Shown here: in pieces, positions 6,033 through 14,095 of the stretch
Position numbering within the stretch: the stretch's first letter is position 1
How the letters are laid out: the number at the start of each line of letters is the position of its first letter
DNA from: Pseudomonadota bacterium
GTDB taxonomy: Bacteria > Pseudomonadota > Gammaproteobacteria > Xanthomonadales > Xanthomonadaceae
Direction: 5' to 3'
DNA: 15,110 bases
NCBI GenBank assembly: GCA_023423235.1
Contig: JAFAFY010000374.1
Coordinates: 1 to 15,110 of the forward strand
Translations under genes and position numbers: made by a program
Notes under the pieces: generated by a model
What the model was told of the DNA's origin: nothing
What the model saw: the letters and a program-made list of their open reading frames with translations, nothing else
The model's database searches: none

Positions 6033-8027
6033 TCAGCGGGCGGGCGCTGCGGTCGCCGCCTGCGCGGGATCGACCGGCGGCAGCCGGTACAGATGCTGGC
6101 GATAGGCGTGGCTGGCCCACAGGGCCTCGGCCAGCGCGCGGCGCGCCAGTGCCGGATCCGGCGCCGTCTCCACCAGTTCGTCCTGCGCCGGCAGGTAGCG
6201 GAACTGCGCAGGCGGCCGGCCTGGTTGCAGGATCGCCACCGCATCGCCCTGCATCCAGGCGTAGTTGCCGTCGTACTGCATCATCGCGCGGCCGGGCTGC
6301 AGCCGCGCCGGGTCGGTCAGGTCCTGGCCGGTCATCGGCGTGGGGTCGGCGATGCCGATCAGCGACAGCAGTGTCGGCCCGAGGTCGATCTGGCTGACGA
6401 TGCGCGGGTCGCGCCGCGGCGCGATGCCGGGGCCGAGGATCAGGCCCGGGATGTGGAAGTTGCCGATCGGCACCAGTTCGTGGCCGCTGACCCGCGAATC
6501 GTGGTCGGCGACGACGAGGAACACCGTGTCGTTCCAGTAGGCGGAACGGCGTGCCGCGTCGAAGAACGTGCCCAGCGCGTAATCGGCGTACTTGGCGGCG
6601 TTGTCGCGGGTCTGCCTGGGCGTCTCGTGCAGGGCGATGCGACCGTCGGGGAATTCGAAGGGGTCGTGGTTGCTGGAGCTGAAGACCAGGCCGAAGAACG
6701 GCCTGCCGGCCGCGTGCAGACGGTCGAACTCGCTGTGGGCGCGCGCGAACAGGTCCTCGTCCGAGACACCCCATGAGCCGGTGAACACCGGCTTGTCGTA
6801 GTCCTTCTGCTCGATCGTGCGGGTGAAGCCGTTGCCCAGGAAAAACCCGCGCATGTTGTCGAAATGGCTCTCGCCGCCGTAGTAGAACGTGGTGTCGTAG
6901 CCGTGCCGGCGCAGCAGCTCGGCCAGGGTGAAGAAATCCTGCTGTGCCAGCGGCTGCTTGACCACCGCTTGCGCCGGCGTCGGGGTGAACCCGGTGACCA
7001 CCGCCTCGATGCCGCGCACCGAGCGCGTGCCGGTGGCATAGAGCCGCTCGAACGCCCAGCCTTCGCGGCTCAGGGCATCGAAGCGCGGCGACAGCGGCAG
7101 GCCGCCGAGGCTGCCGATGAACTGCGCGCCCAGGCTCTCCTCCAGCACGATGACCAGGTTGCGTGGCGGGCCGCGGTGCGCCGGCGGCCGCAGGGCGAGG
7201 GTCGGCAATGCCGGGTCGACGAAGGCCGACCCCGGCAGCGCCATCCCGGCGCGTACCTCGGCGATGATCTCCGCCTCGGGCATCTCGCCGTAGAGTTCCG
7301 CGCCCGGCTCCTCGCGCAGCAGCTCGCGCGCGGCGAAGAACACCGAGTAGGTGGAATTGAGCGGCAGCACGTTGACTGTCGGGTTGCTGCTGAAGGCCAG
7401 CATCGCCGGATTCATGGGGCGATGGCCCAGCGTGCCGCGCGCGGCCAGGGCCGAGAGCAGCAGTACCGCGACCGCGGCCAGCGCGCAGGCCGGCCATCGC
7501 GCCGGGATTGCCGAGGCCACGCGCAGCTGCCTGACGGTCCGCCACCACAGCAGCGCCGCCGCCGTGCCTACCAGCACTACGACGAGGGCCGCGGCCAGGG
7601 TGTGGCCATGCAGCACCGTTGCCGCCACCTCGCGCGGATACACCAGGTACTCGACGAACAATCGGTTCGGGCGCAGGCCGTATTCGGCGATGAACGGTGG
7701 CGTGGCCAGCTCCAGCGCCAGCAGCGTGGACAGCACGACGGTCAGCCACAGGGTGAACAGCACACGCACGGCGCGCGTGACGGCCAGCCGGCGCGGCAGC
7801 AGCAGCCACAGCGCCGCGGCGCTGCCAAGCAGGCCCGAAAGCGTCGCGATGTCCACCCGCAGCCCGCCTACCAGGATCCGGGCGGCGTCGGCCGACGACC
7901 CGAGCGAGGTATGCAGCCACGCCATCAACGCCAGTCGCGACGTTCCCAGCAAGACCAGGCCGAACAGGAAGCAGAGCAGGAAGGGGCGGAGCCGCGACAG
8001 GACGGCAACGACGGGCGTGGTGGGCAT
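6033..8027 (-). CDS. LtaS-like membrane sulfatase/phosphoglycerol transferase family protein
   Basis: The protein has 664 residues. The N-terminal third has about five hydrophobic segments (roughly 14-38, 52-77, 86-108, 142-162 and 180-197), followed by a periplasmic alkaline-phosphatase-fold domain. The domain shows NLVIVLEESLGAQF (metal-binding glutamate near E296-E297), ATGTRSVRGIEAVVTGF with the likely nucleophile T334, FYYGGESHFDNMRGFF, SSNHDPFEFP, and VVADHDSRVSG with metal ligands D508-H509. A Thr nucleophile in place of a sulfatase Cys/Ser points to the LtaS/OpgB-like phosphotransferase branch rather than true sulfatases. It probably transfers phosphoglycerol or a related group, perhaps to periplasmic glucans or envelope glycans; the substrate is not shown by the sequence. 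It appears to be a single-gene unit convergent with pilZ. Confidence 0.85.
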   Translation of the reverse strand: MPTTPVVAVLSRLRPFLLCFLFGLVLLGTSRLALMAWLHTSLGSSADAARILVGGLRVDIATLSGLLGSAAALWLLLPRRLAVTRAVRVLFTLWLTVVLSTLLALELATPPFIAEYGLRPNRLFVEYLVYPREVAATVLHGHTLAAALVVVLVGTAAALLWWRTVRQLRVASAIPARWPACALAAVAVLLLSALAARGTLGHRPMNPAMLAFSSNPTVNVLPLNSTYSVFFAARELLREEPGAELYGEMPEAEIIAEVRAGMALPGSAFVDPALPTLALRPPAHRGPPRNLVIVLEESLGAQFIGSLGGLPLSPRFDALSREGWAFERLYATGTRSVRGIEAVVTGFTPTPAQAVVKQPLAQQDFFTLAELLRRHGYDTTFYYGGESHFDNMRGFFLGNGFTRTIEQKDYDKPVFTGSWGVSDEDLFARAHSEFDRLHAAGRPFFGLVFSSSNHDPFEFPDGRIALHETPRQTRDNAAKYADYALGTFFDAARRSAYWNDTVFLVVADHDSRVSGHELVPIGNFHIPGLILGPGIAPRRDPRIVSQIDLGPTLLSLIGIADPTPMTGQDLTDPARLQPGRAMMQYDGNYAWMQGDAVAILQPGRPPAQFRYLPAQDELVETAPDPALARRALAEALWASHAYRQHLYRLPPVDPAQAATAAPAR

Positions 8028-8215
8028 TCGGAATCCGGGAGACGCTGGGAGGGCGACTGGCCCACGTTATTGTGCACCACAGCATTTCGGCCCGTCAGGC
8101 GGCCTGCCCTCCCGGCACCCAGCAGCCGGCGTCCATCTCGGCGCGCCCCGCGGGGTCGGGGGACAATGCCGCGGGCTGGCGTCCCGGGCGCGGGGGGCGC
8201 CGGGGCGGGGCGGCA
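8028..8215. other. Intergenic region between two minus-strand genes
   Basis: These 188 bases lie between the hydratase/dehydrogenase stop and the membrane sulfatase start. The part nearest the dehydrogenase is extremely G-rich on the plus strand (about 8187-8214). The AT-richer part near 8066-8095 could hold the sulfatase promoter on the minus strand. I could not fix -10 and -35 boxes with confidence. Confidence 0.4.
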
Positions 8216-10285
8216 TCAGTCCGCGCGCAGCGCCGGGTTGTCCCAGCCCGGGCGCGGGGCGAAGCGGTCGCCATGCCGTGCCTGCAATACCTTCAGTCGC
8301 TCGAGCAGCGCCTCGGCGCCGGTCTCGCGGATGTACTGGATCGGGCCGCCGCGGAACGGGGCGAAACCGGTGCCGAAAATCACGCCGGCATCCAGCAGGT
8401 CGGCATCGGCGACCACGCCGTCGTGCAGCGCGGCCACGGCCTCGTTGAGCAGCGGCAGGATCAGCCGGTCCTGCAGGTCCTCCGGCGCCTTGTAGTCCTT
8501 GGGCAGTTCGGGCTTCTTCGGCTTGCCGTCGACCCACGCATACAGGCCCTGGCCGTCCTTCTTGCCGCGCTTGCCGGCCTCGGGCGGGGTGGCCAGGGAT
8601 TCGGGAATCCGCAGGCCGAGGAACGGCGCCAGTTCGCGGCCGACGCCCGAGGCCACGTCCAGGCCCACGGTGTCGATCAGCTCGATCGGGCCCATCGGCA
8701 TGCCGAAATCCACGGCCGCACGATCGATCGCCTTGCCCGGGATGTCCTCGGCGTAAGCGGTCGCGGCCTCCAGCATGTACGGGAACAGCAGGCGGTTGAC
8801 CAGGAAGCCCGGGGTGCCGGCGACCGGCACCGGCAGCTTGTCGAGCGCCTTGCAGAACGCGGCCAGGCGCTGCGCGGTGTCGTCGGAGACCGCGTCGTGC
8901 ATGACGATCTCCACCAGCGGCATCGACGCCACCGGGTTGAAGTAGTGCAGGCCGGCAAACAGCGCCGGGCGCTGCACGCCGGTGCGCAGTTCGTCGAGCG
9001 GGATCGACGAGGTGTTGCTGGTCAGCAGCGCGTCGGCCTTGAGTTTCGGCTCCAGGTCGGCGTACAGGCTGCGCTTGGCGTCGGCGTCCTCGATGATCGC
9101 CTCGATCACCAGGTCGGCCTCGGGCACGCCTTCGCCGATCAGGTCCGAGCGCAGGCGCGCGGCGACCTCGGGGCGCTTGGCCGGGTCCTTGACCTTCTTC
9201 TCGAACAGCTTGGCCGCGCGTTCCTGGGCCTTGTCGATATAGGGCTGCTCGCGGTCCTGCAGCGTGACCTCGAAGCCCTTGTAGGCCGACCAGGCGGCGA
9301 TGTCGCCACCCATCACGCCGGCGCCGACCACGTGCACCCGGCGGATCGCCGGCTGCTGCGCGGCCGCCTTGCCGCCCAGGCCCTTGAGCCGCTCCATCAG
9401 GAAGAACACGCGGGTGAGGTTGCGCGCGGTCGGCGTGCCGGCCAGCTTGACCACCGAACGGCGCTCGGCCGCCAGCAGCGCGCGGGTATCGCCCGAGGCC
9501 CGGCGCCAGGTCTCGATCATCGCGTAGGGCGCGGGGTAGTGCCGCTTGTTGGCCTTGCGCGCGACCTGCTTGACCAGCATCGGCGCCAGCAGCTGGCGCA
9601 CCGGCCACAGGTTGGTGGCCCAGCCCAGGAAACGTTGCTTCAGCGGCCGCGTCGTGCCCTTGCGCGCCAGCGTCGCCGCGGCATCGACCACCAGCGCCGG
9701 ATCGACCACCTGGTCGACCAGGCCGATCGCCCTGGCGGCCTGGGCCGACAGCGTGCGGCCGGTCAGCATCATGTCGAACGCAGCCGGCGCGCCGACCAGC
9801 CGCGGCAGGCGCACGCTGCCGCCCCAGCCGGGATAGATGCCCAGCTTGACTTCCGGCAAGCCGATGCGGGTCGAGCCGTCCTTGCTGGCAACGCGGTAGT
9901 CGCAGGCCAGCGCGATCTCGGTGCCGCCGCCCATGCAGAAGCCGTGGATCGCCGCGGCGGTCGGGCAGGGCAGTTCGGCCAGGCGCTGGAACACGTCCTG
10001 TCCACGGCGGATCGAATCGCCGATCGTGCCCTGCGCGTCGAACTGCTGGAACTCGCGGATGTCGGCGCCGGCGATGAAGCCGCGCGCCTTGGCCGAGCGG
10101 ATCACCACCGCCTTGGGCGGGTCCAGGGCGATGCGTTCGAGCAGCGCGTCGAGCTCGATCAGCACGTCCTGGGCGAAGGTGTTGACCGACTCGCCGGCGC
10201 GGTCGAAGGCCAGCACCAGCACACCGTCGTCGCGGAGTTCGGCTTGCCAGTGGCTGAAGCGGAGCCCGTCGAGGCCTGCAAACAT
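8216..10285 (-). CDS. fadJ: Fused enoyl-CoA hydratase / 3-hydroxyacyl-CoA dehydrogenase (FadB/FadJ-like)
   Basis: The protein has 689 residues. It is a cytoplasmic beta-oxidation enzyme that hydrates 2-enoyl-CoA and then oxidises L-3-hydroxyacyl-CoA with NAD. The hydratase domain (about 1-200) has the oxyanion-hole segments FIAGADIREF and HGFCMGGGTEIAL and both catalytic glutamates, E123 and E145 (LPEVKLGIYPGWGG). The dehydrogenase domain has the NAD loop GAGVMGGD (321-328), SNTSSIP, catalytic H447 in GLHYFNPVASMPLVEIV, GFLVNRLLFPY, and a C-terminal helical domain with DFGMPMGPIELIDTVGLD and GTGFAPFRGGP. The length is close to FadJ and FadB (about 715-730). No partner thiolase gene is adjacent, so the exact family member is uncertain and the symbol tentative. 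It is divergent from rpoE. Confidence 0.88.
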   Translation of the reverse strand: MFAGLDGLRFSHWQAELRDDGVLVLAFDRAGESVNTFAQDVLIELDALLERIALDPPKAVVIRSAKARGFIAGADIREFQQFDAQGTIGDSIRRGQDVFQRLAELPCPTAAAIHGFCMGGGTEIALACDYRVASKDGSTRIGLPEVKLGIYPGWGGSVRLPRLVGAPAAFDMMLTGRTLSAQAARAIGLVDQVVDPALVVDAAATLARKGTTRPLKQRFLGWATNLWPVRQLLAPMLVKQVARKANKRHYPAPYAMIETWRRASGDTRALLAAERRSVVKLAGTPTARNLTRVFFLMERLKGLGGKAAAQQPAIRRVHVVGAGVMGGDIAAWSAYKGFEVTLQDREQPYIDKAQERAAKLFEKKVKDPAKRPEVAARLRSDLIGEGVPEADLVIEAIIEDADAKRSLYADLEPKLKADALLTSNTSSIPLDELRTGVQRPALFAGLHYFNPVASMPLVEIVMHDAVSDDTAQRLAAFCKALDKLPVPVAGTPGFLVNRLLFPYMLEAATAYAEDIPGKAIDRAAVDFGMPMGPIELIDTVGLDVASGVGRELAPFLGLRIPESLATPPEAGKRGKKDGQGLYAWVDGKPKKPELPKDYKAPEDLQDRLILPLLNEAVAALHDGVVADADLLDAGVIFGTGFAPFRGGPIQYIRETGAEALLERLKVLQARHGDRFAPRPGWDNPALRAD

Positions 10286-10514
10286 ACGGCACCATCCGTT
10301 AGGGTATGGGGAATCCGCCTATGATCCCGAGGTTGATTTGCCCGCGTCAAATGCCCGCTTCAAAGGCTCGCTCGAACCCGGGCCCCCCGCGGCGCGGAGT
10401 GACGCAGCCATGGCACGTCGCTGGACTGCCGATGGCCGCCGTGGCTTGTGGCACGGGCGAGGCGCCCCAAGGATGGATCACGGTTGCCGGCAAACATGCC
10501 ACATCGCCCGTGAC

Positions 10515-10542
10515 GGAACTTTCAGCGCGGTCACCTGTCTTA
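10515..10542 (+). promoter_or_regulatory. Sigma-E (RpoE)-type promoter for rpoE, likely autoregulated
   Basis: A GGAACTT -35 (10515-10521) is followed by a GTCTTA -10 (10537-10542). The gap between GGAACTT and TCTTA is 16 bases. This matches the extracytoplasmic sigma-E pattern of GGAACTT, about 16 bases, then TCnnA. It sits some 50 bases before the rpoE start, giving a short leader. Self-activation by RpoE is the expected consequence. Confidence 0.8.
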
Positions 10543-10574
10543 TCGCCCGTCATGTCGTTACAGGCCGGGCCAGC

Positions 10575-10580
10575 AAGGAG
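10575..10580 (+). promoter_or_regulatory. Ribosome binding site deciding the rpoE start
   Basis: AAGGAG lies ten bases before the ATG at 10591. It favours this start over in-frame upstream starts such as 10552 and 10306. Confidence 0.65.
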
Positions 10581-10590
10581 TAGCGGCCCG

Positions 10591-11220
10591 ATGGCCGAAG
10601 AACGCCAGAGCAACAACGAAGGCCAGCAGCTCGACGCCGAACTGGTCAAGCGCGTCCAGAACGGCGACAGCGCCGCGTTCGACCTGCTGGTGCGCAAGTA
10701 CCAGCACCGCATCGCCGCGTTGATCGGGCGCTACATCCACGACTGGAGCGAGGTCCAGGACGTCGCCCAGGACACCTTCATCCGCGCCTACCGCGCGATC
10801 GGGAATTTCCGCGGCGACGCCCAGTTCTATACCTGGTTGCACCGCATCGCAGTGAACACCGCCAAGAACCATCTCGTTGCCCACAACCGCCGGCCGCCGA
10901 CCGACGACATCGACATCGAGGACGCCGAACATTTCGATGCCGGCATCCGCCTGCGCGACAGCGACACGCCCGAACGTGAACTGATGCGACAGCAGCTGGA
11001 ACAAACCGTGATGCGCGCGGTCCAAGCCTTGCCCGAGGAACTGCGCGTGGCGATCAACCTGCGCGAGGTCGATGGCCTCATCTACGAGGAGATCGCCGAA
11101 CGCATGGGCTGCCCGATCGGCACCGTGCGCTCGCGCATCTTCCGGGCGCGCGAGGCGATCGACCGGGAACTCAGACCCTTGATGGACAACCAGACCAGTG
11201 TGGAGCGCGTGACACGATGA
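10591..11220 (+). CDS. rpoE: RNA polymerase sigma-E factor (extracytoplasmic function)
   Basis: The protein has 209 residues. It directs RNA polymerase to envelope-stress promoters and is held inactive by the membrane anti-sigma factor encoded next. Region 2 is seen as DSAAFDLLVRKYQHRIAALI, then VQDVAQDTFIRAYRAIGNFR and FYTWLHRIAVNTAKN. A short acidic linker (DDIDIEDAE) joins to region 4 with LPEELRVAINLREVDGLIY, EEIAERMGCPIGTVRSRIFR and a final helix. These are the marks of the ECF02 RpoE/AlgU group. The stop overlaps the rseA start as ATGA, so sigma and anti-sigma factor are translationally coupled. A sigma-E-type promoter upstream indicates autoregulation. Confidence 0.97.
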   Translation: MAEERQSNNEGQQLDAELVKRVQNGDSAAFDLLVRKYQHRIAALIGRYIHDWSEVQDVAQDTFIRAYRAIGNFRGDAQFYTWLHRIAVNTAKNHLVAHNRRPPTDDIDIEDAEHFDAGIRLRDSDTPERELMRQQLEQTVMRAVQALPEELRVAINLREVDGLIYEEIAERMGCPIGTVRSRIFRAREAIDRELRPLMDNQTSVERVTR

Positions 11221-12236
11221 GCCCTTCCGACGACCTCGACGCCCTGCAGATCGGGCCCGATCCGGACAAACTCGAGATCTACCATCGCCAGCAGCTGTCG
11301 GCCATGCTCGACGGCGAGCTGTCGCAGGACCAGGCGCGCTTCATGCGCCGCCGCCTGCAGCACGACGGCGAACTCTCCGCCTGCTTCGAGCGCTGGCAGG
11401 TCTGCGGCGACGTGCTGCGCGGCCGCCAGGTCTCGCTGCTGCCGACCGATTTCGCCGAGCGCATCGCCCGCGGCATCGCCGCCGGCGACAGCGCCGCGGT
11501 GATCGCGCCCACCACCGCACGCCGGCCGCGGCTGCTGCGCTGGGGCGGTGGCGCCGCGCTCGCGGCCTCGGTCGCGCTGGTGGCACTGTTCGTCGGTCGC
11601 ACGCCGGTCACCGATGATCTGGGATCGGGCGAGCCCGAGCCGCTTGCCAGCGTCGTCGCCGGCGCAGATCCCGACGGTGCCGCGGGTGTTTCCGCTGCCG
11701 ATACCGCCGCGGGCGTCGCGCTGGCCGACGCCAGTGCGCTGCCGGCGCCGGCGCCGCGGTCCGCCGAGGTCGATCCCTCCGCAGCGCTGGCGGTGGCCGG
11801 CGCCGCGATCGCAGTGGCCGAAGTGCCCCGGCGCAGCAATGGCGAGCGTCGCAGCACGCGTAGCCAATCGCAGCGTGCCGCGCTGCGCGGGCAGCAGGCC
11901 CGTCAGGACAACGGCGCGCGCGCCGTGGCTGCGGCAAGTGCGCCGCGTGGCGCCGCACAGTCGCTCGCCGCGCAGCCGTTGCTTGCGGCGGCCGATGCCG
12001 CCGGCCTGCAGCGCATCGTCAGCGACGATGTCCCGTTCCAGTTGCCGGCTGCGGCCCCGGGGACGCGTCCCTGGCCGCGCGCGGCGATGTCGGGCCTGGC
12101 CAGCACGGATACGTTCTCGGTCCGTTACGGCGACCCGTTCCCGGCGCCGTCGTGGGCGGGCGCCGAGGCCGGCAGCGGCGTGCTGCCCAGTTTCCCGGTC
12201 GAGCCGGCCGAGGCACGCATCGCGCCGTCGCCTTGA
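11217..12236 (+). CDS. rseA: Anti-sigma-E factor RseA (MucA-like)
   Basis: The protein has 339 residues. It is a single-pass inner-membrane protein that binds RpoE in the cytoplasm and releases it after regulated proteolysis. The RseA N-terminal domain is clear at about 22-70: HRQQLSAMLDGELSQDQA, then RRRLQHDGELSACFERW and QVCGDVLRGR. The transmembrane helix follows at about 109-127. The periplasmic part, about 210 residues, is long and rich in Ala, Pro and Arg. It has no recognisable domain and ends with SVRYGDPFPAPSW and a Pro-rich tail. Escherichia coli RseA is only 216 residues, so the periplasmic extension is notable, though I recall long forms in Xanthomonadaceae. No rseB/mucB follows; the next gene is the protease. 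Confidence 0.92.
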   Translation: MSPSDDLDALQIGPDPDKLEIYHRQQLSAMLDGELSQDQARFMRRRLQHDGELSACFERWQVCGDVLRGRQVSLLPTDFAERIARGIAAGDSAAVIAPTTARRPRLLRWGGGAALAASVALVALFVGRTPVTDDLGSGEPEPLASVVAGADPDGAAGVSAADTAAGVALADASALPAPAPRSAEVDPSAALAVAGAAIAVAEVPRRSNGERRSTRSQSQRAALRGQQARQDNGARAVAAASAPRGAAQSLAAQPLLAAADAAGLQRIVSDDVPFQLPAAAPGTRPWPRAAMSGLASTDTFSVRYGDPFPAPSWAGAEAGSGVLPSFPVEPAEARIAPSP

Positions 12237-12428
12237 CGGCCGCCTTGCCCGGCGTCCTGTACGCCAGGCCTGCCCGGCGGTCCCGTCGGCCGGCCCCTGG
12301 CGCGAGCGTCCACGTGCGGCCCGCCGCGAGTTGATTGCCGGCAGGTCGCCACCACATCCCTGCAGTGGCACCGCAGCGCACCGTCGTCGCTGCCCTGTCC
12401 TGACGATACTGATCAACGAGTCGAGTGC
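12237..12428 (+). other. Gap between rseA and the mucD protease gene
   Basis: These 192 bases are GC-rich and hold no gene I can support. A small hairpin GGCGT-CCTGT-ACGCC lies at 12252-12266. I found no GGAACTT-type element, so a private sigma-E promoter for the protease is not apparent here. Confidence 0.5.
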
Positions 12429-13979
12429 ATGACCTCCATGAAGAAATCCCTGCTTGCCGTGTCGCTGGTCGCGGTACTGTCTGCCGCGACCACGGCTCTC
12501 GTACTGCCGGCCGCGACCGCCCAGTCCAACGCGTCGTCCCAGGCCGATACCGCCACCACCGTCTCCTCGACGCCGCAGGCGCCGCTGGTGTCTGGCCTGC
12601 CGGACTTCACCCGCCTGGTCGAACAGGTGGGCCCGGCGGTTGTCAGCATCGAATCGACGGTCGGGGCGCGCCAGGCGCGCGGCCAGCAGCTGCCCGACGA
12701 CGAGCAGATGCCGGAAATCCTCCGGCGTTTCTTCGGTCCCGGCTTCCAGTTCCCCGGCCAGCCGGGCACGCCCGACAGTGCGCCGCGCGGCACCTCGATG
12801 GGCACCGGGTTCCTGATCTCCTCCGACGGCTACCTGCTCACCAACCACCACGTGGTCGAAGGTGCCGACGAGGTCAAGGTGCGGCTGTCGGACCGCCGTG
12901 AGTTCACCGCGAAGGTCGTCGGCAGCGATGCCGAGTCCGACGTCGCGGTGCTGAAGATCGACGCCAGCGGCCTGCCGATGCTGCGCATGGGCAATGCGGC
13001 GGCGGTCAAGCCGGGGCAGTGGGCGGTCGCGATCGGCTCGCCGTTCGGCTTCGAGCAGTCGGTGACCGCCGGCATCGTCAGCGCCGTGCAGCGTTCCAAC
13101 CAGTACGCCAACCAGCGCTACGTGCCGTTCATCCAGACCGACGTGCCGATCAACCGCGGCAACTCCGGCGGTCCGCTGCTCAATGTCGCCGGCGAGGTCA
13201 TCGGCATCAATTCGCAGATCTTCAGCAATTCCGGCGGCTACATGGGCGTGAGTTTCGCGATCCCGATCGACATCGCCGCGAACGTGGCCGAGCAGATCAA
13301 GAAGACCGGTTCGGTGCAGCGCGGCCAGGTCGGCGTGATCGTCGAGCCGATCACCCGCGAGGCGGTCGACGGTTTCGGCCTGCCCGATACCCGCGGTGCG
13401 CTGGTCAACAGCGTGCAGCCGGGCAGTCCGGCGGAGAAGGCCGGCATCGAGCCCGGGGATGTGATCCGCGCCGTCGACGGCACCACGATCAACACCTCCA
13501 GCGACCTGCCGCCGCTGATCGGCAACAAGGCGCCGGGCACCCGGGTCAAGCTGTCGGTGCTGCGAGATGGGCGCACGCGCGACTTCGACGTGACGTTGAG
13601 CCAGCTCGACGAGCAGCTCGCCGGCAACGCGCCTGCGCGCGGCGGCCAGGACCGCGCGGCGCCATCGTCGCCGCAGGCCGCCAACGCACTGGGCATCACC
13701 GGGCGCGACCTGGAACCGGCGCAGCGCCGCCAGTTCGGGCTGCCGGACGGCGAGGGCGTGCTGATCGCCGGCATCGGCCGCGGCGCGGCCGCAAGCGCCG
13801 GCATCACGCCCGGCGATGTGGTCCTGCGCGTGGGCCGCACGCCGGTCGACAGCGCCGCGGCACTCGCGCGCGCGCTGCAGGGCGTCAAGGCCGGCGACAC
13901 GGTGATGCTGCTGATCCGTGGCCGTGGCGGCGTGACCCAGTACCGCGCAGTGGCGGTGCCGTCCGACGACGCGCGCTGA
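12429..13979 (+). CDS. mucD: Periplasmic serine protease DegP/MucD (HtrA family)
   Basis: The protein has 516 residues. It degrades or refolds misfolded proteins in the periplasm and restrains the sigma-E response. An N-terminal signal peptide (MKKSLLAVSLVAVLS, likely cleaved near residue 31 after ATA) leads into a trypsin-like domain. The triad is H141 (LLTNHHVVEGADEV), D171 (ESDVAVLKIDASGLP) and S246 (INRGNSGGPLLN). The first PDZ domain spans about 300-392 (GALVNSVQPGSPAEKAGIEP) and the second about 420-510 (GVLIAGIGRGAAASAGITPGD), separated by a Gly/Ala/Ser-rich linker. The ATG at 12429 was taken; an ATG at 12438 is equally possible, since neither has a strong ribosome binding site. It is third in the rpoE-rseA-mucD order, as in Xanthomonas. 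Confidence 0.95.
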   Translation: MTSMKKSLLAVSLVAVLSAATTALVLPAATAQSNASSQADTATTVSSTPQAPLVSGLPDFTRLVEQVGPAVVSIESTVGARQARGQQLPDDEQMPEILRRFFGPGFQFPGQPGTPDSAPRGTSMGTGFLISSDGYLLTNHHVVEGADEVKVRLSDRREFTAKVVGSDAESDVAVLKIDASGLPMLRMGNAAAVKPGQWAVAIGSPFGFEQSVTAGIVSAVQRSNQYANQRYVPFIQTDVPINRGNSGGPLLNVAGEVIGINSQIFSNSGGYMGVSFAIPIDIAANVAEQIKKTGSVQRGQVGVIVEPITREAVDGFGLPDTRGALVNSVQPGSPAEKAGIEPGDVIRAVDGTTINTSSDLPPLIGNKAPGTRVKLSVLRDGRTRDFDVTLSQLDEQLAGNAPARGGQDRAAPSSPQAANALGITGRDLEPAQRRQFGLPDGEGVLIAGIGRGAAASAGITPGDVVLRVGRTPVDSAAALARALQGVKAGDTVMLLIRGRGGVTQYRAVAVPSDDAR

Positions 13980-14000
13980 CCGCACGACCACCGCGCATCA

Positions 14001-14033
14001 CGAAGGCCCGCCCGGCGACGTGGCGGGCCTTCG
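14001..14033 (+). terminator. Intrinsic-type terminator after mucD
   Basis: A perfect 12-base-pair stem, CGAAGGCCCGCC with GGCGGGCCTTCG, closes a nine-base loop 21 bases past the mucD stop. It is followed by TCTGTCC, a weak T tract. It should end the rpoE operon and insulate lepA. The stem is symmetric. Confidence 0.85.
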
Positions 14034-14051
14034 TCTGTCCGGGGCTGGCAG

Positions 14052-14092
14052 GCGCCCGGACAATGATGCCCCGAGGCAGGCCTGCCGGGCGC
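14052..14092. repeat. Inverted repeat enclosing a 12-bp palindrome
   Basis: GCGCCCGG (14052-14059) pairs with CCGGGCGC (14085-14092). The interior includes the perfect palindrome GGCAGGCCTGCC at 14075-14086, which overlaps the right arm and could form an alternative structure. It lies between the mucD terminator and the repeats upstream of lepA. It may be a regulator site, an RNA structure or nothing. Confidence 0.5.
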
Positions 14093-14095
14093 GCG

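Larger units (their letters stand above)
10286..10590. other. Divergent regulatory region between fadJ-like gene and rpoE
   Basis: These 305 bases separate two divergent genes. The right end carries a sigma-E-type promoter and the ribosome binding site for rpoE. The left 80 or so bases are less GC-rich and should hold the minus-strand promoter, but I could not assign boxes securely. The rpoE frame stays open upstream to 10306; I treat that as non-coding because the Shine-Dalgarno and family length point to 10591. Nothing else is recognised here. Confidence 0.6.

Noticed and set aside
8072..10324. A 750-codon plus-strand open frame opposite the hydratase/dehydrogenase
   Set aside because: It mirrors the coding gene, has biased composition and no recognisable domain. 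The minus-strand protein has complete catalytic motifs.
10306..10590. An N-terminal extension of RpoE by up to 95 residues
   Set aside because: The frame is open, but the extension includes the sigma-E promoter and ribosome binding site, is unlike any sigma-factor sequence, and would give a protein far longer than the family.
12237..12428. A separate sigma-E promoter for mucD
   Set aside because: No GGAACTT-like -35 with a suitably spaced TCnnA was found in this gap.
11082..13991. A 969-codon open frame on the minus strand across rpoE, rseA and mucD
   Set aside because: It is antisense to three securely identified genes, is rich in Arg/His/Ala/Gly, and shows no motif. It is an expected product of high GC and strong third-position bias.
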